Assembly (NCBI GenBank): GCA_963971425.1 | Contig: OZ020514.1 | Span: 41,019,158-41,083,157 of the forward strand | Reading direction: 5' to 3' | Length of the DNA stretch: 64,000 nt | Source: Bryoerythrophyllum caledonicum | Lineage: Eukaryota > Streptophyta > Bryopsida > Pottiales > Pottiaceae | Shown here: one piece after another, positions 11,527-20,350 of the stretch | How the letters are laid out: the number at the start of each line of letters is the position of its first letter | How positions within the stretch are numbered: the first letter of the stretch is position 1 | Position numbers and translations under genes: made by a program | The notes under the pieces: model-generated | Databases searched by the model: none | What the model saw: only the letters and a program-made list of their open reading frames with translations | What the model was told of the DNA's origin: nothing

Positions 11527-12224
11527 GAAGTCCCAGTCGCGTACTCCATATTCCGGCGGTTTTATCAGGAGCTGAACATGGGGCTCCTTCAGCTCCGAGG
11601 TCGTCGCCACAACCATCACCTGCTCGCGTCCAACAATCTGAGGAGTGCGTCGGAGAGTCTAGTAGGGTGGATGTGCCTTCGGAACAAGATGACGTCCTCA
11701 ACGCGGATGAAGATCGAGTGGACTACGAACCATCTCCAGAAGGTCCTGGGCAGAACGCGGCACAGGAAAATAAGGTTGGCTAGCCTTTTCGGAATTGTTA
11801 ATCGATTTTCTTGATGTTATCTAGCCTTGTCTTTTTCTAATGACTGCTTTTAGCGCATAGTAGGTCTTATCTCTCTCTGTGGTGGCTTGCAGGTGTCGAA
11901 TCCTTACAGTTTTTGATGTACACTAGAAGGAATGTACAAATTTTTTGTAAAACGTTTTTTTCATCAATCTATAGAATTGTTTAACAATTCAATTTTACTC
12001 AATTGTTTCCTCAGATCACTTTGGATGACATTGTCCACCGTCCTATTGCACTGAAGCCTCGGATTGGAAATGTTTTCCAACAGTCGCATTGTGGAGTGGA
12101 AATCATGCAATCAGTGACAGTTCCGTCTCATGTTGCTCAATCTGCATTTCATCAAGTAAATTCATATGTTTCCTTTTATTGACTCTTTTTTGTGTTGGTC
12201 ATGTACGAGGATCGTCCTTCTAGG

Positions 12225-13007
12225 AGTGTGTCTATTGCCCAGAACATTCGGCCCTGAAAGTGGCTGAATATTGTTCTAGATTTGAATGGTATCTTGTGCG
12301 AGGCAGCATTTGCACCTGCCTCGCCGAGGTCCTCCGGGAGTCGGGTGGAGTTTTCGCCCACCATCCCTGCATACATAGGTCCTAAAGCTGTATATACTCG
12401 CCTTGGCATCCGTGAGTTTCTGGCGACCATCAGAAATCTCTCAAACTCTGTTGTCATCTGGAGCTCAATGATGAAATCCACCGTTGAGGAGATTGCAAAT
12501 TACCTCTTTCGTGATCTGTCTCCTCCAGATCTCATTTTTGGTCAAGAGAGTTGTGGGAAGATTGAGACGTTGCAGAATACTTTTTTGATGTCTCAATATA
12601 ATTCGAAGAAGATGATCTTTTTAAAAACGTTGCCTTCTTCGTTGTATAATCGTCGAGATGACTTCGGTATCATGAACTCCGACAACAGTCTACTTTTGGA
12701 CGACAGCCTGGAGAAGAGCAACTATAATCCTTCTAGCAATGCCATTTTCCTTCATACATGGCGGCACGGAGCTAGGAATGATAAGTTTTTGATTCAAGAA
12801 CTCCTGCCATGGCTCCGACGTTTGACATCTGAATGTGGTGTCGGGCAGTTGAAGGATTACGTGAATAGCAAACGTATAGGCAGTCGTCCATTGAGTCCTA
12901 ATAGTCCTTCGATGAAGTATATCACGAATGGAATGGCCCTCTCCTCTAAGAACCTTGGTGTGGAGTTTGAGATTCCAGATGATGCGGCATCATCAGCTAG
13001 GTTGTAG
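12225..13007 (+). pseudogene. Element-A FCP1/HAD-like domain
   Basis: The frame encodes an FCP1-type HAD fold: motif I NIVLDLNGILC, motif II VVIWSSM, a lysine block KKMIFLKTL and motif III SLLLDDSLEKSN, followed by a long tail ending at TAG 13005. Plant FCP1-like proteins with DLNG in place of DxDx are known; the nucleophile Asp is kept and the second acid is Asn, so activity is uncertain. An in-frame TGA at 12255-12257 (NIRP-stop-KW) precedes motif I. The join to the exon ending at 12155 is not in phase with the obvious splice sites, so this may be a separate gene or the junction may be damaged. The matching exon in element B is at 36453-37126 and is intact. Confidence 0.65.
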
Positions 13008-13444
13008 AAGTGTATTTTTATGTACGTCAAGAGACACTCTATAATGACGAACAATACTCCTTTGTGAAATTTGTATATATATTTATCATTAGTGAATATA
13101 TAGATGTCTTGTTTGTTTTTACTGTTCCTGTCTTGTCTTCTACTGGCATTTCACATGCTCTTCGTTTCAGTCGTAGAGATGTTTATTCAGTGTTGGATCT
13201 AGCATACTTATGAATGTGGTTTAGGGCTTCTTAGTTATTTTTGTGTCGAGCATATTATTGACAGTGGTTTCGGGCTTCCTAGATATGGTTGAGTCGAGGC
13301 TAATATATTTCGGTGGATCGAGTAGAGTTGTTATCGTTGGATCATGTATATTATCCTAGGGTCAAGCATTAGTTGGATTGCTTTCTTCCTGAACGCAAAT
13401 TTGTCATTCTTATTGCTTCTTTTGTCATGTCATTCTCATTGCAG

Positions 13445-14251
13445 GTTGTGCAGGCTAGCATTACTCCTACCCCATGCAAGAGTGGTTGTAGTGTACTACC
13501 CTCCAACGTTGGCTCGTTCTATGAGTACTCGGGGTCTCTTCATGGAGGTTTTGCCATGTCGTATCAATCGAAGCCGTATCTTATGTGCACTGCAACTGAT
13601 GCTGCCTCTGCTATCATGGACTTCTCTAAGCAAATGGTCGATGATGGTGTCGTGGATAGCCCTCCAAAGCGTAGGGCTGGCATAACTCCTGTGACATCCC
13701 CTTCTCCTCTGAAGCGGATGTGCTCTTTTATAGAGCCTAAAGTCGATTGTGCTTCTCAACGGCAGCTGTATGTGGATGAAGCTGTTGAAGGAAATCGGGT
13801 GAACGAAGTTGTACACAATACTTCTGATCCTACTCTGTCTGATCCTATTCTGTCTTCTTGTACGCCTCTTCAGCCTTCTTGCCCCCCTGTTAAGCAACGG
13901 CGGCTTGAGTGTACTCGATCTCAAGGTGCTTTTGGAGTTAGAAAACCTCCTATTCCTCCAAGCGAGTGGGAAACTCAATCATTGTGTACTAAGCCAAGAT
14001 GCCCGAGTTCAACATCTGCACAATATTGTCGGAAGTCTATGTCGTCCCATATAGGTGATGGTATTGGGCCCGATAGTTATCAGTGTCCGCCATCACCTCT
14101 TTCGACGAAGGTGAAGTACATGGAAATTGATGATTGGTATAAACCTTACTCTCGGAGGAAAGAAATTATGATTGGATATGCAAAGGTGAAAGCACAAGAG
14201 GCGTTGCTTTTGAAGGCACGTGGAGTTGGATCAAATTTGTCCAAGTCTTAG
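13445..14251 (+). CDS. Element-A 3'-terminal Pro/Ser-rich protein part, function unknown
   Basis: The frame is open from a possible acceptor (CTCATTGCAG ending at 13444) to TAG 14249-14251, about 268 codons. The product is rich in Pro, Ser and Cys, with basic patches (PPKRRAG, VKQRRLE) and a charged helical end (SRRKEIMIGYAKVKAQ). I recognise no family. It follows the FCP1-like region in the same orientation and precedes the gypsy relic. The stop is followed at once by TAA and TAG. Between 13010 and 13440 degenerate motif-A-like fragments (TTATCCTAGGGTCAAGCAT near 13351) occur. It could be the last exon of the FCP1-like gene or a separate gene. Confidence 0.4.
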   Translation, partial: VVQASITPTPCKSGCSVLPSNVGSFYEYSGSLHGGFAMSYQSKPYLMCTATDAASAIMDFSKQMVDDGVVDSPPKRRAGITPVTSPSPLKRMCSFIEPKVDCASQRQLYVDEAVEGNRVNEVVHNTSDPTLSDPILSSCTPLQPSCPPVKQRRLECTRSQGAFGVRKPPIPPSEWETQSLCTKPRCPSSTSAQYCRKSMSSHIGDGIGPDSYQCPPSPLSTKVKYMEIDDWYKPYSRRKEIMIGYAKVKAQEALLLKARGVGSNLSKS

Positions 14252-14737
14252 TAATAGTCATAGTGTAATTTTGGATGTCTTATAGAAGTCGCTTGGGTAA
14301 TTCTCCCCTTACTTATAGACACATTAGTATTATATTTTAATTCTATTATTAGGTAGTGGTTTATCCTTGTTCTTTAGGTGAACAGTGACTTGAATTATAT
14401 TTTGAGTGGTTCGGTTTGGTACTAGATCCAATCCCTGAGAAATAACATATTTTTCCAGTCAATGTACTTATCTTTTACCAGTACATGTGTGTAATGCTAT
14501 TGTGGAGTGTTGAGTTGATCATGTTGTTGATATGATGAATTTGTGATGTTTTCACTTAGGTTGTATGTTGTATGCTTGAGTTTACAGTAACTTTTTGTTT
14601 GTTTTTATTCCGAAATATTAGGGTATTTGTCTCAATTTTCACATTTTGTCTCATTTTAATGAATATGGTGTTTAAGCGTCTTTTATCACTCCATGCCACA
14701 ATTAGAACCATAGCCAATTATGGACTTAGATTACAAG

Positions 14738-15640
14738 TGGAGCTTGGACTTCGCACATCCATTGCAAGTGACACCTCGACACAACAAGTATGTATTAGTG
14801 ATCATTGAGCACTTCTCAAAGTAGATTAAATTCATAGCCTTGCCTGTCAAGTTTAGTGAAAGAACCGCTTATTCTTTTCTTGATTGTGTTTTGAGTCGCT
14901 TTTGAGCTCCAACAGAAGTACTCACAAACTAAGGACGTGAGTTTTGGATGACTTTGAAACATTGTGTGAACAAGCAAAGATTGACCATTGCACTACTTCA
15001 AGGGATGACCTCCAAACAGATCAATTGGCGGAGCGTAAAATGCAAACTGTCAAGAAGGGGCTTCAAAAGTATAGTTTGAGGAAGGGACATTATCATGATT
15101 GGGACTTGCAATTACTCTGGATAGCCATGGGCTACCGATTTAGCAAGTAAGCGTCTCTAGCTTCATTATTTTTTGTTGTTTGAATGGCATCCGTTTCTAC
15201 AGAAGGCCATCTAAGCAGATATTGACACTGTGTTGGCTAATATGGACAATCGGGACACGTAGGCTCTAGTGTGTGAGCCACAAGCAAAGTTGCACAAGTG
15301 GGTGATGCCCATGGCATTGGAGAACCTCTCCATTTCTCAACATCAACAAACATTGCACTATGCTATGATATGGAGAGGAGGCTATCGACCGCAAGTGCAA
15401 AATTCTACTCTTAGAGTCTACGTGTATTTGGGGCAAGCAACGCCCATCACCTTAGATGTGACAGCCGGACTGATAATCTTGCATTGTGAGGTGTAGGATT
15501 CAGGTGTCTTACTATTGGAAGGTCGTTTTAGTAAGTTGTGGAAGCACCACACGCGTAAGAGCGCACATTGTCACTTACCACACATTGACGAGAGAGTACA
15601 CCCTAGACTTTCTCATATTTTAACTTACTTACGGTGTTGT
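14738..15640 (+). pseudogene. Ty3/gypsy integrase and pol C-terminus relic
   Basis: In one frame from 14738 the sequence reads a gypsy integrase core: WSLDFAHPLQVTPRHNKYVL, then IIEHFSK-stop, ERTAYSFLDCVLSRF-stop and a damaged LTDQGREF block (LTN-stop-GREF). Later frames give HDWDLQLLWIAMGYRFSK, then KLHKWVMPMALENL, GYRPQV and PITLDVTAGLIIL, the usual C-terminal part. Stops and frame changes make it non-functional: the second catalytic Asp is Asn. The stretch to about 16.2 kb may be remains of the 3' side of the same element, but no LTR pair was recognised. Confidence 0.75.
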
Positions 15641-16279
15641 TTGTGTGGTAGTGCCAAATAAGCAGCCATAATGGTCTTTCGTGACTTGGGATCTATAGAG
15701 TGGCATCTAGAATCCCTAACTGTACCTCTTTTAGAAGTACCATTGGATTAATAGTTGTGACCACAGTGTTTAGCATATTGAAAGTCTACGTAGACGATGT
15801 ATAGACATTTAAAAGTATTAGAGGCCATTATCGATGGGGCACCCATTGCACTTAGACTATTCTTTGTCTATAAGGTCTTTTAGTGTCTTTCTTGTAGATC
15901 AAATTGATTTCCTTGGACTTAAGAGGTTTTCATTGTCAGTTGTTCTTTCAGTTCCTATAATTATGTGGTTTGCCGGTGTGAGAGAGGCTTTAGCACAGGC
16001 GAAGGCAGCGAGTAATAGGGCCCTTGTAGATCAATTACTAGACTTTGTAGTTTGAATATGTATTTCTTTTCTTCTAGCCTAAGTTGTTACGTGGTTGATA
16101 GTTTCGTTTGAAAATTATTATTTTTGTTGTTTACGAAGGCAATAGTGATGGTTCAATTCCAGTCGTTTAGGTTTGTCTCTAATTGTGTGCTCTCACTTGT
16201 TGGCACAATGTTATCTTTGCGCAATGTGTTTGTGCACGACAAAATCTATAACATAAAAAATGTGACCGTGCCGCCACCC

Positions 16280-16550
16280 TATGTGTGACACTAATGGATT
16301 TGACCAGCCCATTAGTGTCACACTTAGGGTGGCAGCACGGTCAAGGAGGTTTGACCAGCCTATGTGCCATCCATGAGTTGGCGTCATGGTCAACGAGGTT
16401 TCACCGGCCCTTGTGCAATGGTACTATTAGTAAAAGCCTTAAGAAAAGGCAAACATCTCACTCCGAGCAGTTTTGTACTACATTATATATATTAAGTGCT
16501 TATGCAACCATCTCTCTATTCTATTGAATCCAATAGATTATAGGCCTACT
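16280..16550 (+). repeat. Copia 5' LTR remnant
   Basis: The segment matches 20070-20345: TTTGACCAGCCCATTAGTGT, the GGCCCTTGTGCAATGGTA block, then GGCAAACATCTCACTC, AGCAGTTTTGTACTAC and TGCTTATGCAACCATCTCTC. The TGTTGGAG end seen in the 3' LTR was not found. Confidence 0.7.
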
Positions 16551-16619
16551 TTTGTGAGTTGCAAGTGTAGAGTTTTAGTTGGAATGTTGGTTGGAGGAGG
16601 TCTTGTGAGGATTTGAGTC

Positions 16620-16935
16620 TTTGAAGAGCACAAGGGCTCATTTGGAGATTGGAGGTGCACAAGGGCTGGTTAGGAGCATTGAAAGGTTACAAGGGCTTAT
16701 TTGGAGCATTCGAAGTGCATAAAGGCTCAATTCGAGCATTGGAGGTGCACAAAGGCTCGTTTAAAGCATTGGAGCTGCACAAGGGCTCTTTTCGAGCATT
16801 GGAGGTGCACAAGAGCTCCTTTGGAACATTGGAGGTGCACAAAGGCTCATTTGGAGCATTGGAGGAGCACAAGGGCTCGGATAAAGCATTGGAGGTGCAT
16901 AAGGGCTCATTTGGAGCATTGGAGGCCATTTGGCA
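16620..16935 (+). repeat. 30-bp minisatellite in the copia leader
   Basis: About ten units of 30 bp (type GGAGGTGCACAAGGGCTCAT plus TTGGAGCATT) stand in tandem. Because the unit is a multiple of three, all frames stay open. One frame reads the 10-residue repeat LEVHKGSFGA and the other strand reads CTSNAPNEPL. It lies between the 5' LTR and gag, so it is more likely leader DNA than a protein gene. A looser, longer repeat with GAGTG..GAGGTGC continues to about 17430. Confidence 0.85.
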
Positions 16936-17452
16936 AGGCAAAGGGAGTTGCAAAGAGCGGCGGTTTTGATCATTCAAAATTTTGAACCTTGTAAGTGTTC
17001 ATTCATAGTGGATGTACTTGATTCCTCTTTAAAGGTGCTGATTTGAGTGATTGAGGTGCTTAGTTGCATATTGGAGTTTGGATGAAGCTCATTAAGTCAT
17101 TGAAGTCCATATTTGTGTGAATGATCAAAGAAAAGGCTGATTTGTTTAAATGAGGTGCAAAGGTGTACATTTGAGTCTAATCAAAGTTTATTTTAGTGTT
17201 TTAGTTGTAGTTTTGCACATTTGAGTTTAGAAGTGACTCTTTTTATTGTACTAGCACATTAGAGCTTTGAAGGGGCTTATTTGAGTGTATAAGGTGCATA
17301 AAAATTAATTAGAGCCCTGAAAAGGATTGATTTGAGTGTTTGAGATTCATGCATGCACCTTGGAGCCTAGAAGGAGCTCAATTGAGTGATTGAGATGCGT
17401 TAGTGCACATTAGAAGCTTAGAAGGGCTGATCTTGGCCATTTGAGTGTCAAC

Positions 17453-18066
17453 ATGGCGGTATTTCTCAATGAGAGTACTAGAGTCATTGACAAGTTCATT
17501 GAAGAGAATTTCAACCTTTGGAAGTTCAAGATGGAGATGGTGTTGGAAACCAATGACCTTTGGGAGATTGTGGAAGACACCGAGGAACCTCCATCCTCCA
17601 ACCAAGATCCAATGGTTATGAAGGAGTACAATTGGCGTGTGAAGAAGGCCATGTCCATCATTGGGCTCAATTTGGTTGACAACCAACTTGCCTACATCAA
17701 GAGTTGCACAAGTCCAGCTAGTATTGAAGACTTTGTGTCACATCCACAAAACTAAGAGCTTCTTTGACATCTTCTTTATTCGTTGCAAGTTTTTCACAAT
17801 TAGGATGCAAGAAGGTGATGACTTGTTGACCCACATCAACCAAATGAAGGCACTTGCGAATCAATTCACTTGCTTAGAGGTCCCCGTGAGAGATGAAGAC
17901 ATAGTCATGACATTGCTTGAGAGTTTGCCGACTTCATTTGAGAACTTGATCACCGTATTGGAGACCTTGCGATTAAAGGACCTCACCATTGAGTTTATTA
18001 CGTCAAGATTGATGCACGAAGTGTTGAAGGGCGAGGAAAAGAAGCCCGTAGCGACAATGCGGCCTT
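17453..18066 (+). pseudogene. Copia gag relic
   Basis: The ATG at 17453 opens a UBN2-like gag: FNLWKFKMEMVLETNDLWEI, then VKKAMSIIGLNLVDNQLAYI. The frame breaks near 17755 and continues one frame over as FDIFFIRCKFFTIRMQEGDD, LPTSFENLITVLETL and LTIEFITSRLMHE. A zinc knuckle follows at 18117-18162 but has lost its first and last Cys (SYNCRKPGHLALNA). A near relative lies on the minus strand at 55572-55700. Confidence 0.8.
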
Positions 18067-18284
18067 AGTATCAAGGCAAATCAAGGGGGGCAACTCATCT
18101 TCACGTGGTGAGAAAAAGTTGTCTTACAATTGTCGGAAACCAGGTCACCTTGCACTGAATGCCAAAGAAGTGGGAGCAAGAGGACGCAAACCAAGCTGAG
18201 GAGAAGGAGAATGCCAAATATGCTAAGGAGGATGATGACTATGCATTTGCGACCCAAGATGAGCCTCATTTCATGTCCATGTGC

Positions 18285-18760
18285 AAGTGGATATTGGATT
18301 TAGAGGCCACAGAACACATGACAACTCATAGGGTGGCATTTGATACTTTTGAGGTAATTACACCACATATCGTGCATTTGGGCAATGATAGTATTGTGGA
18401 TGCCGTTGGAGTAGGTTCCATTGTCGTCGAAGTGCTAATGAAAGGGTGCTTCAAGAAGATTCGAATCAAGGACGTCTTCCATGTGCCCAAGTTGCAAACA
18501 AACTTGCTCTCAGTGATGAGGCTTGTGTCAAGCGGTAGGAAGGTGCAATTCCAAGTAGAAAGGTGCTCATTGAGGGCACCAAACAGAGATGTACTTGATG
18601 TGGCACCTCGAGAAGATAATTTGTACCAAGTAAACTTCACGTAGGTATTTGAAGCGGATGCAGCCAACTTGGCACAACCATCATCAAAGAATAGTGCATT
18701 GGAGCTTTGGCATTGTGGACTTGGTCATGGTTTGGAGATGAGTCCAAGTCGGAGTGGTGA
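18285..18760 (+). pseudogene. Copia protease and GAG pre-integrase relic
   Basis: The frame reads WILDLEATEHMTTHR where active copies have WILDSGA(S/T)xHM, so the DSG active site has become DLE. It continues IRIKDVFHVPKLQTNLLSV, and, after a stop, LELWHCGLGH, the start of the pre-integrase domain. Integrase is missing: the sequence jumps to the RT N-terminal region at about 18940. Confidence 0.75.
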
Positions 18761-18929
18761 TACACATTCGTTGGTTTTGGTAGACGAATCTTTTAAACTA
18801 ACTCCTTCAAATGATAGTAAAGATGGTGATACCAAGAAGGAAGCGATGGCGGATGGTAAAAAGAAGGTGCAAGCGTGGCGCCTTCATCAACACTAGCACT
18901 AAGCATTAGTGAAGAAGTGGGGAGTGGTC

Positions 18930-19400
18930 AAGAGCCTAGGTATCCACAAAGTCGTCGGCGACCTCTTGGAGAGTGGTGGATGAACCACATCTTGCCGAAA
19001 CATGAAGTTGAGCAATCAAACATGGCACCTTTTGAGGACCTGTTAAACATGTGTGAAGCCATGCGATCAATGGATGCGAGCAAGTGGGAGAAGACAATGC
19101 ATGAGGAGTATGACTCACTCATGGCAAATGGAATGTGGAAATTGGCTCTCCTTCCAAAGGATCGCAAGAGAATTGATGCAAGTGAGTATTATGCACCAAA
19201 AAGGATGCTTTGGAAAAAGTTGTGCGCGACAAAGCAAGATTGGTGGCCAAGGAGTATTGTCAAGTCGAAGGTATTGACTTTCTTGAGAATTTTTCTCCAA
19301 TCACCAAGTACACGACGATTCGGTAAATTCTTGCGTTTGAAGCGGCGTTGGACATGGAGATCTATCAAATGGATCTCAAGACTGCATTTTTGAATGGCGA
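18930..19400 (+). pseudogene. Copia reverse transcriptase N-terminal relic
   Basis: The sequence reads MDASKWEKTMHEEYDSLMAN and GMWKL (RVT_2 start). In shifted frames it reads a decayed form of the NFSPITKYTTIR..LAFEAALDMEIYQMD and KTAFLNGE blocks. It stops just after the FLNG block, before the YxDD catalytic box, which is absent. Confidence 0.7.
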
Positions 19401-19479
19401 GATGTGGACGAGCGCTTGTCGTCAATGAGATATGTGGTCTTTGTTGGAGTTGGTGTGATCTTGTGGAATTGCAAGAGAC

Positions 19480-19840
19480 AATTAACAACTACCTTGTCTA
19501 CGACCTAGGCGGAGTACATGGCCGCTAGCGATTTGCAAATGCACCAAAGAGGCCATTTGGCTTTGCAACAAGCCAAAGTACGAAGGAGGTCATTTGGCTT
19601 CGCAAGCTCTTAGCGGATGTGAGATTTTTTTAAGAAAGAGCCATGACCATCATGTGCATAGCCTTTGCATAGAACCCCACACACCACTCTCTTTCAAAGC
19701 ACATTGATGTGCAACATGACTTCATTCGCGAGAAGTTGGAGAGCGGTGGGATTAGCTTGAAGTATTGTCCAACAAAGGACATGGTGGCGGATATGTTTTG
19801 AAGGCACTTGCAACAGAGCAACATCAAAGGTTAGCTACGG
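19480..19840 (+). pseudogene. Copia RNase H C-terminal relic
   Basis: Shifted frames give the typical copia pol end: TTxAEYMAASD, EAIWLCNK, VIWLRKLLADV, the NPTHHSLSKHIDVQHDFIRE block, then LESGGISLKYCPTKDMVADM and a terminal RHLQ. Several stops and frame breaks are present. The 3' LTR begins 40 bp further on. Confidence 0.75.
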
Positions 19841-19879
19841 AAATATGATTGTAAGATGGTAACTATTTGCAAAGTGGGT

Positions 19880-20350
19880 GTGTTGGAGTTAAAAATTGCT
19901 CATAGTTATTGTTGGAGTATAGAGTTCTTCGTAGTTGTTACGGTATTTTAAATAGAATTGTATTGAGGTAGTTTAGTGAAGAAAGTCGAAGGGGAGAAAA
20001 GGAAGACAAGTAAAAGGAAACATGGTTTGGTCAAAGAAGTTTGACCAGCCCATGTGCCTTGCATGTGTGGTGGCTCGGTCAACGAGGTTTGACCAGCCCA
20101 TTAGTGTCACATGGGGTGGCAACACGGTCAACAATGTTTGACCAGCCCATTAGTATCACACGTGGGATGGGGACACGGTCAGCGAAGTTGGACCGGCCCT
20201 TGTGCAATGGTATTACAAGAAAAGCCCTTAAGAGAAGGCAAACATCTGACTCTAAGCAGTTTTGTACTACCTTGTATATTTCAAGTGCTTATGCAACCAT
20301 CTCCCTATTTCTATTGAGCCTAATATTTGTAATGTGATTATAATAGATTT
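19880..20350 (+). repeat. Copia 3' LTR
   Basis: It begins TGTTGGAGTTAAAAATTGCTC and contains the blocks shared with the 5' remnant. Inside it, a unit GTTTGACCAGCCCAT..GTCAC..GG..CACGGTCAAC is repeated about four times between 20030 and 20200. Confidence 0.75.

Larger units (their letters stand above)
6998..12155 (+). pseudogene. Element-A ParB-like/degenerate DNA-methyltransferase-like protein, interrupted by in-frame stops
   Basis: Four exons are read in one phase: 6998-8374, 8521-9843, 10107-11774 and 12015-12155. Donors are GTAAGT, GTAATT and GTTGGC; acceptors are CTACAG, TTGTAG and CTCAG; the first three introns are phase 0. Domains in order: an N-terminal domain shared with element B; a Ser/Thr/Pro/Lys linker with NLS-like KKRK and PKKAR; a ParB-like stretch where the GGQH motif reads LIN-stop-QHS; a helical middle; a methyltransferase-like region (LLDLRQVPGW at the motif IV position, then GERVFGVYCGSKF at the motif I position); and a Pro/Ser tail with a coiled coil (about 11020-11250). 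In-frame stops: TAG at 7139, 8944, 9199, 9646, 9775, 10224, 10467, 10533 and 10641; TGA at 8075, 10662 and 11514; TAA at 10887. No frameshift is seen. The methyltransferase assignment rests on motif order and is tentative; catalytic DPPY is absent. Confidence 0.6.
1..14300 (+). mobile_element. Element A (partial): large ParB/methyltransferase-like/FCP1 element, left part outside the window
   Basis: The region is defined by a 19-bp palindrome, TATCCTCGASTCGAGGATA, that occurs at 31 and 116 and then repeatedly from 6461 to 11526 but nowhere else in the window. Its plus-strand genes (6998-14251) match, in domain order and intron placement, the minus-strand block of element B at 35.6-41.5 kb. By analogy the motif-free 0.14-6.4 kb interval is the centre between divergent gene blocks, and the transposase half would lie left of position 1. 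No terminal repeat was found near 14.3-14.6 kb, so the right border is approximate; a gypsy relic begins at about 14.7 kb. The coding part is decayed by nonsense changes rather than indels. Confidence 0.6.
16200..20350 (+). mobile_element. Internally deleted Ty1/copia retrotransposon with two LTR segments
   Basis: LTR-like segments at about 16280-16550 and 19880-20350 share GACCAGCCCATTAGTGTCAC, CCCTTGTGCAATGGTA, AGGCAAACATCT and AGTGCTTATGCAACCATCT. Between them, in order, are a minisatellite leader, gag, a damaged zinc knuckle, protease, a GAG pre-integrase stub, an RT N-terminal part and an RNase H end. Integrase and most of RT are missing, so at least two internal deletions occurred. The 3' LTR begins TGTTGGAG, typical of copia; the 5' copy is shortened or diverged at its start. 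Confidence 0.8.

Noticed and set aside
13496-13978. Minus-strand Arg/Ser-rich frame of 160 codons
   Set aside because: It is the shadow of the plus-strand Pro/Ser/Cys frame 13445-14251, which continues the element-A gene order.
16687-16977. Possible repetitive-protein gene in the minisatellite
   Set aside because: All frames stay open because the unit is 30 bp; the array lies between a copia LTR and gag, so leader DNA explains it.
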